From Acidobacteriota bacterium (GTDB lineage: Bacteria > Acidobacteriota > Terriglobia > Terriglobales > Acidobacteriaceae), in the NCBI GenBank assembly GCA_021780095.1, contig JAJXZK010000461.1, positions 19,849 through 41,945 of the forward strand: DNA of 22,097 nucleotides. The letters run 5' to 3'. Position 1 is the stretch's first letter. Each line of letters opens with the position of its first letter. This document shows, in pieces, positions 1-9,134 of this stretch. The position numbers and the translations under genes are program-made. The notes below the pieces were generated by a model. The model did no database searches, was not told the DNA's origin, and worked only from the letters and a program-made list of their open reading frames with translations.

Positions 1-2363
1 ACAGAGATCCGGTGGCCGCTCGATCCTCCCAGAATCTGGCGGCTGTTCTCATTGAATCGGTAGCGGTCTCCCTGCAGCGTTGCCAGTGGAATCAGGCCTT
101 CCACGAACAAGTCATCCAGCTCAACGAACATCCCATACTTGGTAACGTTCAGGATAATTCCAGAAAATTCCTCGCCGATTTTGTCCTGCATGAAGCGGAT
201 TTTCTTCCACTCAATCAGTTCTCGCTCCGCGTCGGCGGCCCGACGTTCGCACTGGCTCACTTCCTGGGCAATGGCCGCCAACTCCTGCTCGTCCACCGGA
301 GCTTGAACCGCGGGCTCATCTTGTCGACGGCCCTGTGGCCGCCTATGGGCAGCGGAAGTCGCATCTCTTCGCGGCAGTTCTCGATGACCATCCACTCCCG
401 CAGCCAACAGAGATTTCGTGATGCGATGCACGATCAGATCGGCATAGCGCCGAATCGGCGACGTGAAATGCGTGTAGCTACGCGTTGCCAGCGCAAAGTG
501 GCCTTCATTCTTTTCGCTGTATCGCGCCTGCTTCAGTGATCGCAACATCAGGTACGTCAGAATCCGCTCCTCCGGCTTGCCCGCCAGCCGCTCCGTCAGC
601 TTTTGATACATCTGCGGCGTCACCGGAATGTCCTCGGGAATTTCCCGCATGTGTTTGTCTCGGCCGCCGCTGCGCATGCGGTCCCGGCGATCGCCGCGCA
701 ATTCGACGCGTTTCACCGGCAATGCGCCCACGCCAAGCGAATAGCCAAAATGCGCTGCGATCTCTTCGAAGTTTGCCACCCGCTTAGCGTCCGGCTTTTC
801 GTGAATGCGATAGATACTGGGCACGCCCTGCGATTCGATCCAGCTGGCCACGCATTCGTTGGCCGCCAGCATAAATTCCTCGATCAGTCGATTTGCCCAC
901 GTGCGTTCGGAGCGAACAATGCCGCGCATTCGCCCCTGCTCGTCGAATTCAATGACCGGCTCCGGCAAATCGAAGTCGATCGATCCCCGCTGCCCTCGCC
1001 GCGCGTTCATCTTCTGCGCCAGTTCCATCATGCGATCAAACTCCGGAACCAGCGATGAAAATTCTTTTCGCGTCTCTGGATCGCCCTGCAGAATATTGTG
1101 GACCTGGGTGTACGTCATGCGTCGGGCAGAGCGGATGACGCCCTCTAAAACCTCAGACGACAACACGGTTCCATCCGGACCCAACTGCATCACGCAGGAA
1201 AGCACCAGCCGATCCTCATTGGGACGCAAACTGCAAATATCGGTCGACAGTTCCATCGGCAGCATCGGAATCGCGCGATCCGGAAAGTAGACAGAGTTGC
1301 CGCGCAACCGCGCTTCCAGATCGAGCGCCGTTCCCGGACGAACATAATGCGCCACGTCTGCGATATGCACCTGCAGCTCATACCTGCCATCTTCCAGCTC
1401 GCGAACCAGCACCGCATCGTCGAAGTCCTTGGCCGTCTCCCCGTCGATCGTGACAATCGGCAGATCGCGAAAATCGCGGCGCGGCCTACCACTGTGTTCC
1501 CATCCGCTCGAATTGCTCGCGGGTGGCACCGCAACCGCGCGGGCTTCCTGCAACGCCCGGTCGGGGAAGATATGCGGCAAAAAGTGCTTGCGAATCAGAA
1601 TCTCAACGTCAACCCCGAAAGCATCCCGATCCCCCAGCACGTCAATCACGCGGCCCCGCGCCGGTCGAGTTGAGGTCGGCCAATCGGTGATTGCGACATC
1701 GACGACCAGTCCCTCCAGGTCCTCATAGTTCTCATACAGTTCGGTTGCCTCGGCCCCGAGCACGCGATCCAGCGTCCCTCCATGCTCTGGAATCTCGGCC
1801 CCAAACGGTACCAGAATCGCATCGCTGATGCGCGCATTCAGCGGCGTAACAAAGTTGCCCGACATGCGATCGCCCCGAGCCGTGCGCCTTCCGTTGGCAT
1901 AGTGGAAAATGCCGACCACCGTGGGATTGTGCCGCTCCAGCACTCGCAGAATGCGACCCGCCCGACGGCCATCTCCCCGCGAGGGAAGCAGTTCCACCAG
2001 TACCAGGTCGCCCTGCATGGCGCTTTCTATGCTGTCCGGAGGAATGAAGATGTCCTCTTCCTCGGTTTTTTCGCGGGTGTCGGGGCGGACAAAGCCATAG
2101 CCGTCTCGATGCAGGTCCAGACGTCCGCTGATCCAGTCATTGCGCTTGCGTACGGTGGAGGCCCGCTCCCCATGGCGAGGCACCCCCCAGAATTCGCGAT
2201 CCAGCTTGACCAGTTGTCCACTGGCAGTCAGGCGATCCAGTTGCTCCAGCAGTAGGCGCCGCTCCCGGCCCCCACCCAGCCCAAGCTCTCGAACCAGCTG
2301 CTTATACCCCGCGCGCTGACCCGCCGACCGGGAAACGCGCTCCAAAAGTTCCTTGTCTGTCAT
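1..2363 (-). CDS. rnr: Ribonuclease R (3'-5' exoribonuclease), C-terminus cut by window edge
   Basis: RNB-family exoribonuclease that degrades structured RNA processively from the 3' end in the cytoplasm. 787 codons are visible and no stop is reached at position 1, so the gene continues to the left. The order is RNase R-like: an N-terminal winged helix (about residues 1-65), cold-shock/OB folds (about 70-240), the RNB catalytic domain (about 295-645) and the beginning of an S1 domain (from about 728). Metal-binding aspartates are visible as DGETAKDFDD, giving D307, D313, D315 and D316, with the same 6-2-1 spacing as E. coli RNase R. The C-terminal RNB signature THFTSPIRRYADL is present. The start ATG at 2363 has GAGG 8 nt upstream. 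A stretch of about 50 residues rich in R, D and Q (about 650-700) separates RNB from S1 and looks disordered. The gene is divergent from the bactofilin. Confidence 0.95.
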   Translation of the reverse strand, partial: MTDKELLERVSRSAGQRAGYKQLVRELGLGGGRERRLLLEQLDRLTASGQLVKLDREFWGVPRHGERASTVRKRNDWISGRLDLHRDGYGFVRPDTREKTEEEDIFIPPDSIESAMQGDLVLVELLPSRGDGRRAGRILRVLERHNPTVVGIFHYANGRRTARGDRMSGNFVTPLNARISDAILVPFGAEIPEHGGTLDRVLGAEATELYENYEDLEGLVVDVAITDWPTSTRPARGRVIDVLGDRDAFGVDVEILIRKHFLPHIFPDRALQEARAVAVPPASNSSGWEHSGRPRRDFRDLPIVTIDGETAKDFDDAVLVRELEDGRYELQVHIADVAHYVRPGTALDLEARLRGNSVYFPDRAIPMLPMELSTDICSLRPNEDRLVLSCVMQLGPDGTVLSSEVLEGVIRSARRMTYTQVHNILQGDPETRKEFSSLVPEFDRMMELAQKMNARRGQRGSIDFDLPEPVIEFDEQGRMRGIVRSERTWANRLIEEFMLAANECVASWIESQGVPSIYRIHEKPDAKRVANFEEIAAHFGYSLGVGALPVKRVELRGDRRDRMRSGGRDKHMREIPEDIPVTPQMYQKLTERLAGKPEERILTYLMLRSLKQARYSEKNEGHFALATRSYTHFTSPIRRYADLIVHRITKSLLAAGVDGHRELPRRDATSAAHRRPQGRRQDEPAVQAPVDEQELAAIAQEVSQCERRAADAERELIEWKKIRFMQDKIGEEFSGIILNVTKYGMFVELDDLFVEGLIPLATLQGDRYRFNENSRQILGGSSGHRIS

Positions 2364-2470
2364 CCGTCCAGCCTCAGAATTGCACGCCCCCCAGGCCTTC
2401 GAACCAAAGGGGTAAGCATTGACCATGATGTTACCCTGCGAATGAAGATTGCAAATTCTCTTAGGATTGA

Positions 2471-2500
2471 TTCCCCATTTTGCGATAGAGTCAGTAAAAT
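2471..2500 (+). promoter_or_regulatory. Weak candidate promoter for the bactofilin gene
   Basis: The 291-bp gap between rnr and the bactofilin gene is AT-richer than its surroundings. TAAAAT at 2495-2500 matches the -10 consensus at five of six positions, but the sequence 18 bp upstream (TTCCCC) is a poor -35. The gap must also hold the divergent rnr promoter. A TAACAT on the minus strand, with TTTGCA 16 bp upstream, is one weak possibility. Nothing else was recognised in the gap. Confidence 0.22.
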
Positions 2501-2654
2501 TTGAGTAACTCGACAGGACTGTGCGACTCGCCCGGGTATTCATTCCCCCGCGAGATTTCAAAATTCAAACCGAAGACCCGCTCTGCAAATAATGATGCCT
2601 GGGACGATCGATGGTGCGTTGGCAGACGGACGAATGCAACAATAGAAAGGATTT

Positions 2655-3176
2655 ATGAGCGCAATGTGGAAACCGAATCAGCCTGGCACCAGCCCCACTT
2701 CCCCTTCGGACCCGATCCGTCCGCAAACACCGACCCCGATGAACCCGGAACCGGTGGCACAGCGTCCCAACCCAACCCCGTCTAGTTCCACAACCGAGCA
2801 GGCGACGATTGGCAAATCCCTCACCATTAAAGGCGAAATCACCGGAAGCGAAGGCCTTTATATCGACGGTCACGTGGAAGGCTCCGTTAACCTGCCTGGT
2901 AATCGCGTCGTGGTCGGCCGCAATGGTCAGGTCGCCGCAAATATCTCTGCCCGCGAAGTCGTAGTTCTTGGCAAGGTCAATGGAAATATCAATGCCAGCG
3001 ATCGCGTTGACATTCGCAATGAGGGTTCACTGACTGGCGATGTGGTTGCCCAGCGCATCAGCATTGAGGATGGCGCCTATTTCAAGGGTGGCATCGATAT
3101 TCGCAAGCCAGCCGCATCCGAATCTAAGACCAGCGAAGCGGCGAAGCCTGCGGTAGCGACCCCGGCGCACGTCTAA
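2655..3176 (+). CDS. Bactofilin (polymer-forming cytoskeletal protein)
   Basis: 173-residue protein of the bactofilin (DUF583) family, whose members self-assemble into nucleotide-independent filaments. They act in cell shape, stalk or pilus positioning and peptidoglycan remodelling. The N-terminus (about 1-48) is rich in proline, serine and threonine and probably disordered. Residues about 50-150 form the beta-helical core with the characteristic repeating valine/isoleucine and glycine pattern (GKSLTIKGEITGSEGLYIDG, then VEGSVNL and GKVNGNI). A short A/K/S-rich tail follows. AAGG lies just upstream of the ATG. Met4 (ATG) is an alternative start. The gene is alone on its strand, divergent from rnr, with 189 bp before the pirin gene. 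Nothing here identifies a specific partner, although the Tad pilus locus lies about 10 kb away. Confidence 0.9.
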   Translation: MSAMWKPNQPGTSPTSPSDPIRPQTPTPMNPEPVAQRPNPTPSSSTTEQATIGKSLTIKGEITGSEGLYIDGHVEGSVNLPGNRVVVGRNGQVAANISAREVVVLGKVNGNINASDRVDIRNEGSLTGDVVAQRISIEDGAYFKGGIDIRKPAASESKTSEAAKPAVATPAHV

Positions 3177-3365
3177 CCCGAAAGACCCTGCCTCCGCCGC
3201 TTGCGGCAAGATGGCGCAACGGCTTCGCTTCCCCCGGCGAAACCGTTGCGTGAAGGTAGCTCCTCCCCCACCGGCCTCCCTGTGCCTCCCGCACGCGGCT
3301 TTGATCTGGATGAATCTTTTTCAGTCGTCCTCCATCTAAAGAAACGGAAATTGGGAGGTAGTTTG

Positions 3366-4061
3366 ATGCTAAATATTCGTTTAAACGAGGATCGCGGACA
3401 CGCCAACCATGGCTGGCTGGACACCCACTTTACATTTTCTTTTTCCAACTACTATGACCCCGAGCATTTGGGTTTCCGCGCCCTGCGCGTGATCAATGAA
3501 GATTTCATCGCGCCCGGCAGGGGCTTCGGCGCGCACCCGCATCAGGACATGGAGATTCTGTCCTACGTTCTCAGCGGGGAGCTGGGCCATCAAGATTCGC
3601 TCGGCTCCGGCGGCGTCATCCGTCATGGGGAGGTGCAGTTCATGTCCGCGGGTACCGGCATCCGTCACAGCGAAGCCAATCCGTCGCCGACCGAGACGAC
3701 GCACATGCTGCAAATTTGGCTGCTGCCGAATCGGAACGGGCTCGATCCGAAATATGAGCAGAAATCTTTTCCAATCGAAACACAGCCGAACACGCTGCAC
3801 TTGATCGCTTCCCGCGATGGCCGCGATGGGTCGTTTCTCATCCGCAGCGACGCCGAGGTGTACGCGGGCAAGCTGGACGCAGGGACGACCATCGATCAAT
3901 CGCTGGACGGCAATCACGGCTGGCTGCAGGTCGCCGCGGGCGACGTAACTGCGAATGGCAACACGCTGAAAGCTGGCGATGGTCTGGCAATTGACGGGGA
4001 GGGCTCGGTACAAGTGGTCGCAACCAGCAACGCGGAAATCCTGTTGTTCGACCTGGGATAA
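3366..4061 (+). CDS. Pirin family protein (bicupin, YhhW-type)
   Basis: 231-residue pirin. These proteins are iron-binding bicupins; bacterial members such as E. coli YhhW have quercetin 2,3-dioxygenase activity in vitro, and the physiological substrate is usually unknown. The metal ligands H57, H59, H101 and E103 are all visible, in GAHPHQDMEI and GIRHSEANPS, at the positions known for the family. The length equals that of YhhW. The ATG at 3366 is chosen because a strong GGGAGG (3353-3358) precedes it. The frame is open further upstream to 3201, but that extra N-terminus has no pirin similarity. It converges on the GNAT gene with 21 bp between the stops. No clear terminator is visible in that gap. 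Confidence 0.92.
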   Translation: MLNIRLNEDRGHANHGWLDTHFTFSFSNYYDPEHLGFRALRVINEDFIAPGRGFGAHPHQDMEILSYVLSGELGHQDSLGSGGVIRHGEVQFMSAGTGIRHSEANPSPTETTHMLQIWLLPNRNGLDPKYEQKSFPIETQPNTLHLIASRDGRDGSFLIRSDAEVYAGKLDAGTTIDQSLDGNHGWLQVAAGDVTANGNTLKAGDGLAIDGEGSVQVVATSNAEILLFDLG

Positions 4062-4082
4062 ACGCGAATCGCGCAAAATCGG

Positions 4083-4556
4083 CTACAGAAGCTTCTCCAT
4101 AAAAACGGTCGCGCGGGCATACGGCGAAGGCGGTGCATCTTCCGGGCGAAGGTGCACAAAGCCTTCCGACTCGTACAGTCCGATGGCATTCTTCAACGAA
4201 TGATGCGTCACCAGGTAGAGTCGCCGCGCTCCCAGCTTGCGGGCGGCATCAATCGTGCCACGCAGCATTTGTCTTCCCAGTCCCTGCCCGCGATAACGCT
4301 CATCAATCGCCATCTTCGCGACTTCAAAGCAACCCTGTTCCATTGCCAGCAAAGCACAGCAGCCGATCACTTCACCGGCTTGCGGCTGCACGGCGAAATA
4401 TATATGCCCCCCCGCGTCCAGGATGTGATGTTGCGGATCGCCAAGAACTACAACGTCCTCTTCTTCCAGTTTGAAGGATGCAATGATCCAGGCTTCGTTC
4501 AACGCGCGGAAAGCGAGTTCATCTCCGGGTTGAAACTCGCGAATCTGGACGTTCAT
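4083..4556 (-). CDS. GNAT family N-acetyltransferase
   Basis: 157-residue GNAT acetyltransferase that transfers an acetyl group from acetyl-CoA to an amine; the substrate is unknown. The acetyl-CoA pyrophosphate loop RGQGLG (residues 89-94) follows a typical beta4 strand (EVAKMAID). The later segment (RLYLVTHHSLKNAIGLYESE) and GF match GNAT motif B. The ATG at 4556 overlaps the purF stop by 4 nt (ATGA), so the gene is probably translated by coupling as the last cistron of purL-purF-GNAT. An ATG further upstream (4628) would push a nonconserved 24 residues into purF. The family is broad, so a role in purine metabolism is not implied beyond its position. Confidence 0.88.
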   Translation of the reverse strand: MNVQIREFQPGDELAFRALNEAWIIASFKLEEEDVVVLGDPQHHILDAGGHIYFAVQPQAGEVIGCCALLAMEQGCFEVAKMAIDERYRGQGLGRQMLRGTIDAARKLGARRLYLVTHHSLKNAIGLYESEGFVHLRPEDAPPSPYARATVFMEKLL

Positions 4557-6028
4557 ACTTCGACGGCAGGCGCGGGAAGAATAGAATCCACATCGACCCA
4601 CTCCGTTGGATATACACCCGTATAACAAGCGGTGCAGTAGCGATTGCCGTCGGCCCCATCGCAGGCTTGCAGCAGTCCTGGCAGCGACAGATACGCCAGA
4701 GAATCTGCCTCAATAAATTCACAAATTTCCTGCACCGATTGATTAGCGGCAATCAACTCGCGCTTGCTGGGAGTGTCCACGCCGTAAAAACAAGGCGACG
4801 TCGTCGGCGGGCAACTGATGCGAAGATGAACCTCGGTCGCCCCGGCGCCGCGCACCATACGCACGATTTTTCGACTCGTGGTGCCGCGAATAATCGAGTC
4901 GTCAATCAAAATCACTCGCTTACCTTCCAGCAGATTGCGCACCGGGTTCAGCTTCAGCTTCACGCCGAAATCGCGCACCCGCTGCTCCGGCTCAATAAAC
5001 GTTCGCCCCACATAATGATTGCGAATCAGCCCGAAACGGAATGGAATTCCGCTCTCCGCCGCATATCCAATCGCCGCCGTCACGCCGGAGTCCGGTACCG
5101 GAACCACCAGGTCGGCCTCGACGCCGGATTCTCGCGCCAGTTGGCGTCCCATCTCCTCGCGGCTCTCCTGCACCCAGCGTCCAAACACCTTGCTGTCAGG
5201 GCGCGAAAAATACACATGCTCAAACACGCAACTTGCCTGCGGAAATCCGCTGGCGAATTGCCGACAGGTGACACCCTCGCGCGAAACCATCACCAGCTCG
5301 CCCGGCTTCACTTCACGATCGTAGGTAGCGCGCAGCAGGTCGAAGGCGCAGGTTTCCGATGCAAACACAATCGTCTCGGTGCCGTCGGCATTGGCGATGC
5401 GTCCCATCGAGAGCGGGCGAAAGCCGCGTGGATCGCGGGCGGCGAAGATTCGATCCCGCGTCATCATTACGATGGAGAAGGCTCCCTCTACCTGGCGCAG
5501 GGAGTCGGCGATGGCATCGATCAGCGTCGGCTCTTTCGAGTGCGCGATCAGCTGCACAATAATTTCCGAATCGCTGGTGGTCTGGAAAATCGCGCCTTCA
5601 CGTTCCAGCTGCGTGCGCAGGTTGCCGAGATGCACCAGGTTTCCATTGTGGGCAATCGCAATCAGGCCCTTGGTGGAGTCCACCCGAATTGGCTGCGCAT
5701 TCAACAGCGCCGAATCTCCCGTGGTCGAATAGCGCGTATGTCCGATGGCTAAAGAACCCGGCAGCTTGGCCAGAACATCGTCCGTAAAGATTTCTGCCAC
5801 CAGGCCCATGCCCTTGATGTTCCACAAATTTTCGTAGTCGGCCGTGGCAATGCCTGCAGATTCCTGCCCTCGATGCTGTAAAGAATAGAGAGCCAAATAC
5901 GCCTGGCGCGCCGCATCCGGGTGGTTGTGAATGGCCACGACGCCGCACTCTTCGCGGAGCTTGTCGAATGGAACGGGGTCATGCTCGGGTATGGGCATTG
6001 GATCCATCGATGAGTTGTATGCGTTCAT
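4553..6028 (-). CDS. purF: Amidophosphoribosyltransferase, Fe-S type
   Basis: Catalyses the first committed step of de novo purine synthesis: PRPP plus glutamine gives 5-phosphoribosylamine. 491 residues. The N-terminal class II glutamine amidotransferase domain begins at Cys28 (ECGVV), which becomes the nucleophile after removal of a 27-residue propeptide. HRGQESAGIA, HTRYSTTG and AHNGNL are visible. The C-terminal phosphoribosyltransferase domain carries the PRPP loop VILIDDSIIRGTT (about 372-384). C267, C413, C465 and C468 correspond to the four 4Fe-4S cysteines of the Bacillus subtilis enzyme, so this is the oxygen-sensitive clustered type rather than the E. coli type. The ATG overlaps the purL stop by 1 nt (TAATG). 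An upstream in-frame ATG at 6100 would add 24 residues inside purL and is less likely. Confidence 0.97.
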   Translation of the reverse strand: MNAYNSSMDPMPIPEHDPVPFDKLREECGVVAIHNHPDAARQAYLALYSLQHRGQESAGIATADYENLWNIKGMGLVAEIFTDDVLAKLPGSLAIGHTRYSTTGDSALLNAQPIRVDSTKGLIAIAHNGNLVHLGNLRTQLEREGAIFQTTSDSEIIVQLIAHSKEPTLIDAIADSLRQVEGAFSIVMMTRDRIFAARDPRGFRPLSMGRIANADGTETIVFASETCAFDLLRATYDREVKPGELVMVSREGVTCRQFASGFPQASCVFEHVYFSRPDSKVFGRWVQESREEMGRQLARESGVEADLVVPVPDSGVTAAIGYAAESGIPFRFGLIRNHYVGRTFIEPEQRVRDFGVKLKLNPVRNLLEGKRVILIDDSIIRGTTSRKIVRMVRGAGATEVHLRISCPPTTSPCFYGVDTPSKRELIAANQSVQEICEFIEADSLAYLSLPGLLQACDGADGNRYCTACYTGVYPTEWVDVDSILPAPAVEV

Positions 6029-8400
6029 TATGCCTGATCCATCGCGGAACTTTCGCGATGAAATGTGGACTCCAGCGCATCGGACAGGCCACGGCGCCAC
6101 GGATCAAAAAGACTTGCGATCGATTCAGAAATCATGGCCTCACCGCTGACGCCGATCTCCACCTGATCGGCAATCGTCGAGCCTAATGGAACCACCGTGA
6201 CGAAGCCAAAAGCGCCGGCAATTTTCTTGATTTTCACTACGGATTCGGCCGCACAGGTGACAATCACCTGGCTCGCGTTCTCGCCGAACAGGGTTCGGGC
6301 AATGATATTGTCGACAACTTCCTCAGCGATTGAAACGCGCACTCCGATTTGGTGCGCAAAGCATCCTTCCGCCAACGCAACCGCAATACCGCCGTCAGAA
6401 ATATCGCGCGCCGAATGCAACAATCCTTCATCCGACAACTTCGCCAGACATTTGTGCAGTTCGGCTTCCGCCGCTAGGGACAATGCTGGTGGCATGCCCC
6501 ACAAAGTATTCAGAAAAAGCTTCGCGTATTCTGAGGAACCGAATTCCTTCACGCTGGAGGCGTCCGCCGCGGGTGCATTCCCGCGCAGCAGTAGAACCGT
6601 ATCGCCCACGCGCTGAAAATCTGCCGGCACCGCCTTCGAAACATCTTCCAGAATCCCCACAATCCCAAGAACCGGCGACGGATAAATCGCTTCCCCTTTA
6701 GTCTCGTTGTAGAGCGAAACATTGCCGCCCGTGATCGGCGTACCCAGCGCCTCGCAAGCTTCCGCAATGCCGTCGATAGCACTGGAAAGCTGCGCCATGA
6801 TTTCAGGCTTTTCCGGGTTGCCGAAGTTCAAGCAGTTAGTCGCCGCAATCGGCGTCGCTCCAGTACACGCCACCTTGCGCGCCGCTTCCGCCACCGCATG
6901 AGCCGCACCCAGCTTTGGATCGAGATAGCACCACCGGCTGTTGCCATCGAGCGCCATTGCCAGTCCGCGCTGCGTGCCTTTCAGCCGCATCACCCCCGCT
7001 TCTCCGCCCGGTCCCTGCGCCGTATTGGTCTGCACCATAGTGTCATATTGCTCGAAAACCCACCGCTTGTCGCAAATGTTCGACGACGCCAGCAGCTTCT
7101 TCAAATCAGCGGTCAAGTCGCGCTTGGCATGCAATTGCTTCAGGGTTTCTGCCGAAGGTTCACTCGGCACCGGCGCCTTCCACGTTCCAATCGGCCGATG
7201 ATATCGCGGCGCTTCATCCGTTAACGATGCATTTGGAATGTCCGCAACCAATTCGCCATGGTGCAAAATGCGCAGCCGCGATTCAGCAATCACCGTGCCC
7301 ACCGTCACCGCGTCCAGTCCCCACTTTGCGAACACTCGCGTGACTTCCTCTTCACGGCCCTTGTCCGCAACCAGCAGCATGCGTTCCTGCGATTCCGACA
7401 GCATCATTTCATATGCAGTCATACCGGTCTCACGCTGCGGCACCCGGTCCAGTTCCATCTCGATGCCAACCCCGCCGCGACCGCCCATCTCGCAGGAGGA
7501 TGACGTCAGCCCTGCCGCGCCCATGTCCTGAATACCGACGATCGCGCCCGTTTGCATCGCCTCCAGGCAGGCTTCCAGCAGTAGTTTTTCCATGAACGGA
7601 TCGCCCATCTGCACGTTCGGGCGCTTCTGCTCGGACCCTTCGTGGAACTCCTCGCTGGCCATCGTCGCGCCGTGGATTCCGTCGCGTCCCGTTTTCGCGC
7701 CCACGTACAACACTGGGTTGCCGACGCCGGTCGCCTTGCCGTAAAAAATCTCGTCCTTGCGCACCATGCCCAGCGCAAAGGCATTCACCAACGGATTCCC
7801 GGAATAGCACGGCTCAAAACGAGTCTCGCCGCCCAGGTTTGGAACTCCAAAGCAGTTGCCATAGCCGGCAATGCCGCTCACCACGCCTTCCAAAATCTGG
7901 TGATTTTTGTTCAGCAGTGGGATCGATGTCGAATTTTTCCCATCCGCTTTCCCCGAACCCTCCGCAACGATCGGCCCAAATCGCAACGAGTCCATCACCG
8001 CCAGCGGTCGCGCGCCCATGGTAAAAATGTCGCGCAAAATCCCGCCCACTCCTGTCGCCGCCCCCTGGTAGGGCTCTATATAGGAAGGATGATTGTGCGA
8101 TTCAATCTTGAAAGCGCACGCCCAGCCATCCCCTACGTCGATAATGCCGGCGTTCTCTCCCGGCCCCTGCACGACGCGTTCACTCTGCGTTGGCAGACGC
8201 TTCAAATGCACGCGCGACGACTTATAGGAGCAATGCTCGCTCCACATCACGCTATATATTCCAAGTTCCGTGAAGCTGGGGACTCGTCCCAGCGAGTCCA
8301 GGATGCGCTGATATTCATTAGCCGTAATGCCATGCTGGGCCAGCAGCTCCGGCGTGATCTGTGCCGGTAAAGGAGTCGCAGAAGAGGACGCAGATTTCAT
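6028..8400 (-). CDS. purL: Phosphoribosylformylglycinamidine synthase subunit PurL
   Basis: Small-type PurL (790 residues), the ATP-dependent synthetase subunit that converts FGAR to FGAM using ammonia delivered by PurQ, with PurS as bridge. The N-terminus shows [11 protein letters not shown] (residues 52-62), including the conserved His56, followed by [17 protein letters not shown] and the [17 protein letters not shown] segment, typical of the paired AIRS-like domains. No glutaminase domain is fused, unlike the about 1,300-residue proteobacterial enzyme, so separate purQ and purS genes must exist elsewhere. It is the first gene of the purL-purF-GNAT unit. The Shine-Dalgarno is weak (CTGGAAAACA before the ATG). 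Its promoter must lie in the 187 bp shared with the divergent tRNA. Confidence 0.97.
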   Translation of the reverse strand: MKSASSSATPLPAQITPELLAQHGITANEYQRILDSLGRVPSFTELGIYSVMWSEHCSYKSSRVHLKRLPTQSERVVQGPGENAGIIDVGDGWACAFKIESHNHPSYIEPYQGAATGVGGILRDIFTMGARPLAVMDSLRFGPIVAEGSGKADGKNSTSIPLLNKNHQILEGVVSGIAGYGNCFGVPNLGGETRFEPCYSGNPLVNAFALGMVRKDEIFYGKATGVGNPVLYVGAKTGRDGIHGATMASEEFHEGSEQKRPNVQMGDPFMEKLLLEACLEAMQTGAIVGIQDMGAAGLTSSSCEMGGRGGVGIEMELDRVPQRETGMTAYEMMLSESQERMLLVADKGREEEVTRVFAKWGLDAVTVGTVIAESRLRILHHGELVADIPNASLTDEAPRYHRPIGTWKAPVPSEPSAETLKQLHAKRDLTADLKKLLASSNICDKRWVFEQYDTMVQTNTAQGPGGEAGVMRLKGTQRGLAMALDGNSRWCYLDPKLGAAHAVAEAARKVACTGATPIAATNCLNFGNPEKPEIMAQLSSAIDGIAEACEALGTPITGGNVSLYNETKGEAIYPSPVLGIVGILEDVSKAVPADFQRVGDTVLLLRGNAPAADASSVKEFGSSEYAKLFLNTLWGMPPALSLAAEAELHKCLAKLSDEGLLHSARDISDGGIAVALAEGCFAHQIGVRVSIAEEVVDNIIARTLFGENASQVIVTCAAESVVKIKKIAGAFGFVTVVPLGSTIADQVEIGVSGEAMISESIASLFDPWRRGLSDALESTFHRESSAMDQA

Positions 8401-8511
8401 TGTTTTCCAGGAAGAGGGACACTTTTATTGTTACATGACCGACCTGCTCGGTGAGCGTTCCAAATCTCGCACTCGCGTTGGCTTCGCCATGCCGTCTGGA
8501 AGCTCCGATTC

Positions 8512-8520
8512 TGTTACACT
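8512..8520 (+). promoter_or_regulatory. Candidate extended -10 promoter for tRNA-Pro
   Basis: TGTTACACT combines a TGN extension with TACACT, which matches the -10 pattern at four of six positions including the key A and T. No good -35 is seen 16-18 bp upstream. Transcription would begin about 60 nt before the mature tRNA. Confidence 0.35.
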
Positions 8521-8587
8521 TTTGAAAGCGTCGGCGGCCAGGATTGTTCCCGCTCGCGCCCTTCCGCTTAGCAATCATCGCAGTTTT

Positions 8588-8664
<77 letters not shown>

Positions 8665-9134
8665 TTCTTTCGTTTTAGCCCTCTTGAAGATGACATCGAA
8701 TGGGTATCTATACGCGTCCGTTACGCTTGCGTCACCCGCAGAAAAGTTCAAACACAACATTCTGAGCAGTTTGGCTTTTTCGAAGGAATCCCGACTAAGA
8801 CACAGAAAATAAGACTTGTTTGCCAGTTCACTTCACCGGTCAACATGCAGCCGTCATGAGCACAGTTCATCACCCGCGAAACGCGATGTTCCGTTGTACT
8901 TGGGACGATTGTGCCCAGCAAGCACCACCTCCACCTGAGCAAAGAGCTGGGGGGGAACGAGGACCGGGTGCGTCCCCTGGGGAGGGTCTCTCCGCCCCAC
9001 TCAAACTCTCCGACGTAAAAGCGGCTTGTGAAAAGTTTGTGGATGCCGTATGAGGCTTTGCCGATGCAATAGGCGCGCATAATCTAGAAAAGATCGCGGT
9101 CCCCGCTCAAATCAAAAGCCCTGCGCAAGCTAAC
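8665..9134. other. 470-bp stretch with no recognised gene
   Basis: No reading frame here has a convincing protein signature on either strand. The longest is a 110-codon minus-strand frame (8748-9080) with a composition unlike real proteins. A G+C-rich portion (about 8948-9000) contains short self-complementary pieces such as CCCCTGGGG and GGAG-N5-CTCC. T-rich sequence directly follows the tRNA. The stretch marks the boundary between conserved housekeeping genes and the envelope/pilus cluster. Confidence 0.5.

Noticed and set aside
12..2255. Several plus-strand open frames opposite rnr
   Set aside because: They are antisense to a clear RNase R frame with conserved catalytic motifs, and their translations are low-complexity R/S/P/A sequences.
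3201..3365. Upstream extension of the pirin frame
   Set aside because: The extra residues do not match pirins, while ATG 3366 has a strong Shine-Dalgarno and gives the family length.
4064..4074. CGCGA-A-TCGCG palindrome between pirin and GNAT as a terminator
   Set aside because: The loop would be one base and no U-tract follows.
8984..9002. Possible attachment-site copy of the tRNA-Pro 3' end
   Set aside because: Only short pieces such as TCTCTCC resemble the tRNA end; there is no continuous direct repeat and no integrase gene.
8748..9080. 110-codon minus-strand frame after tRNA-Pro
   Set aside because: No recognisable domain, no ribosome-binding site and unusual W/C/R-rich composition.
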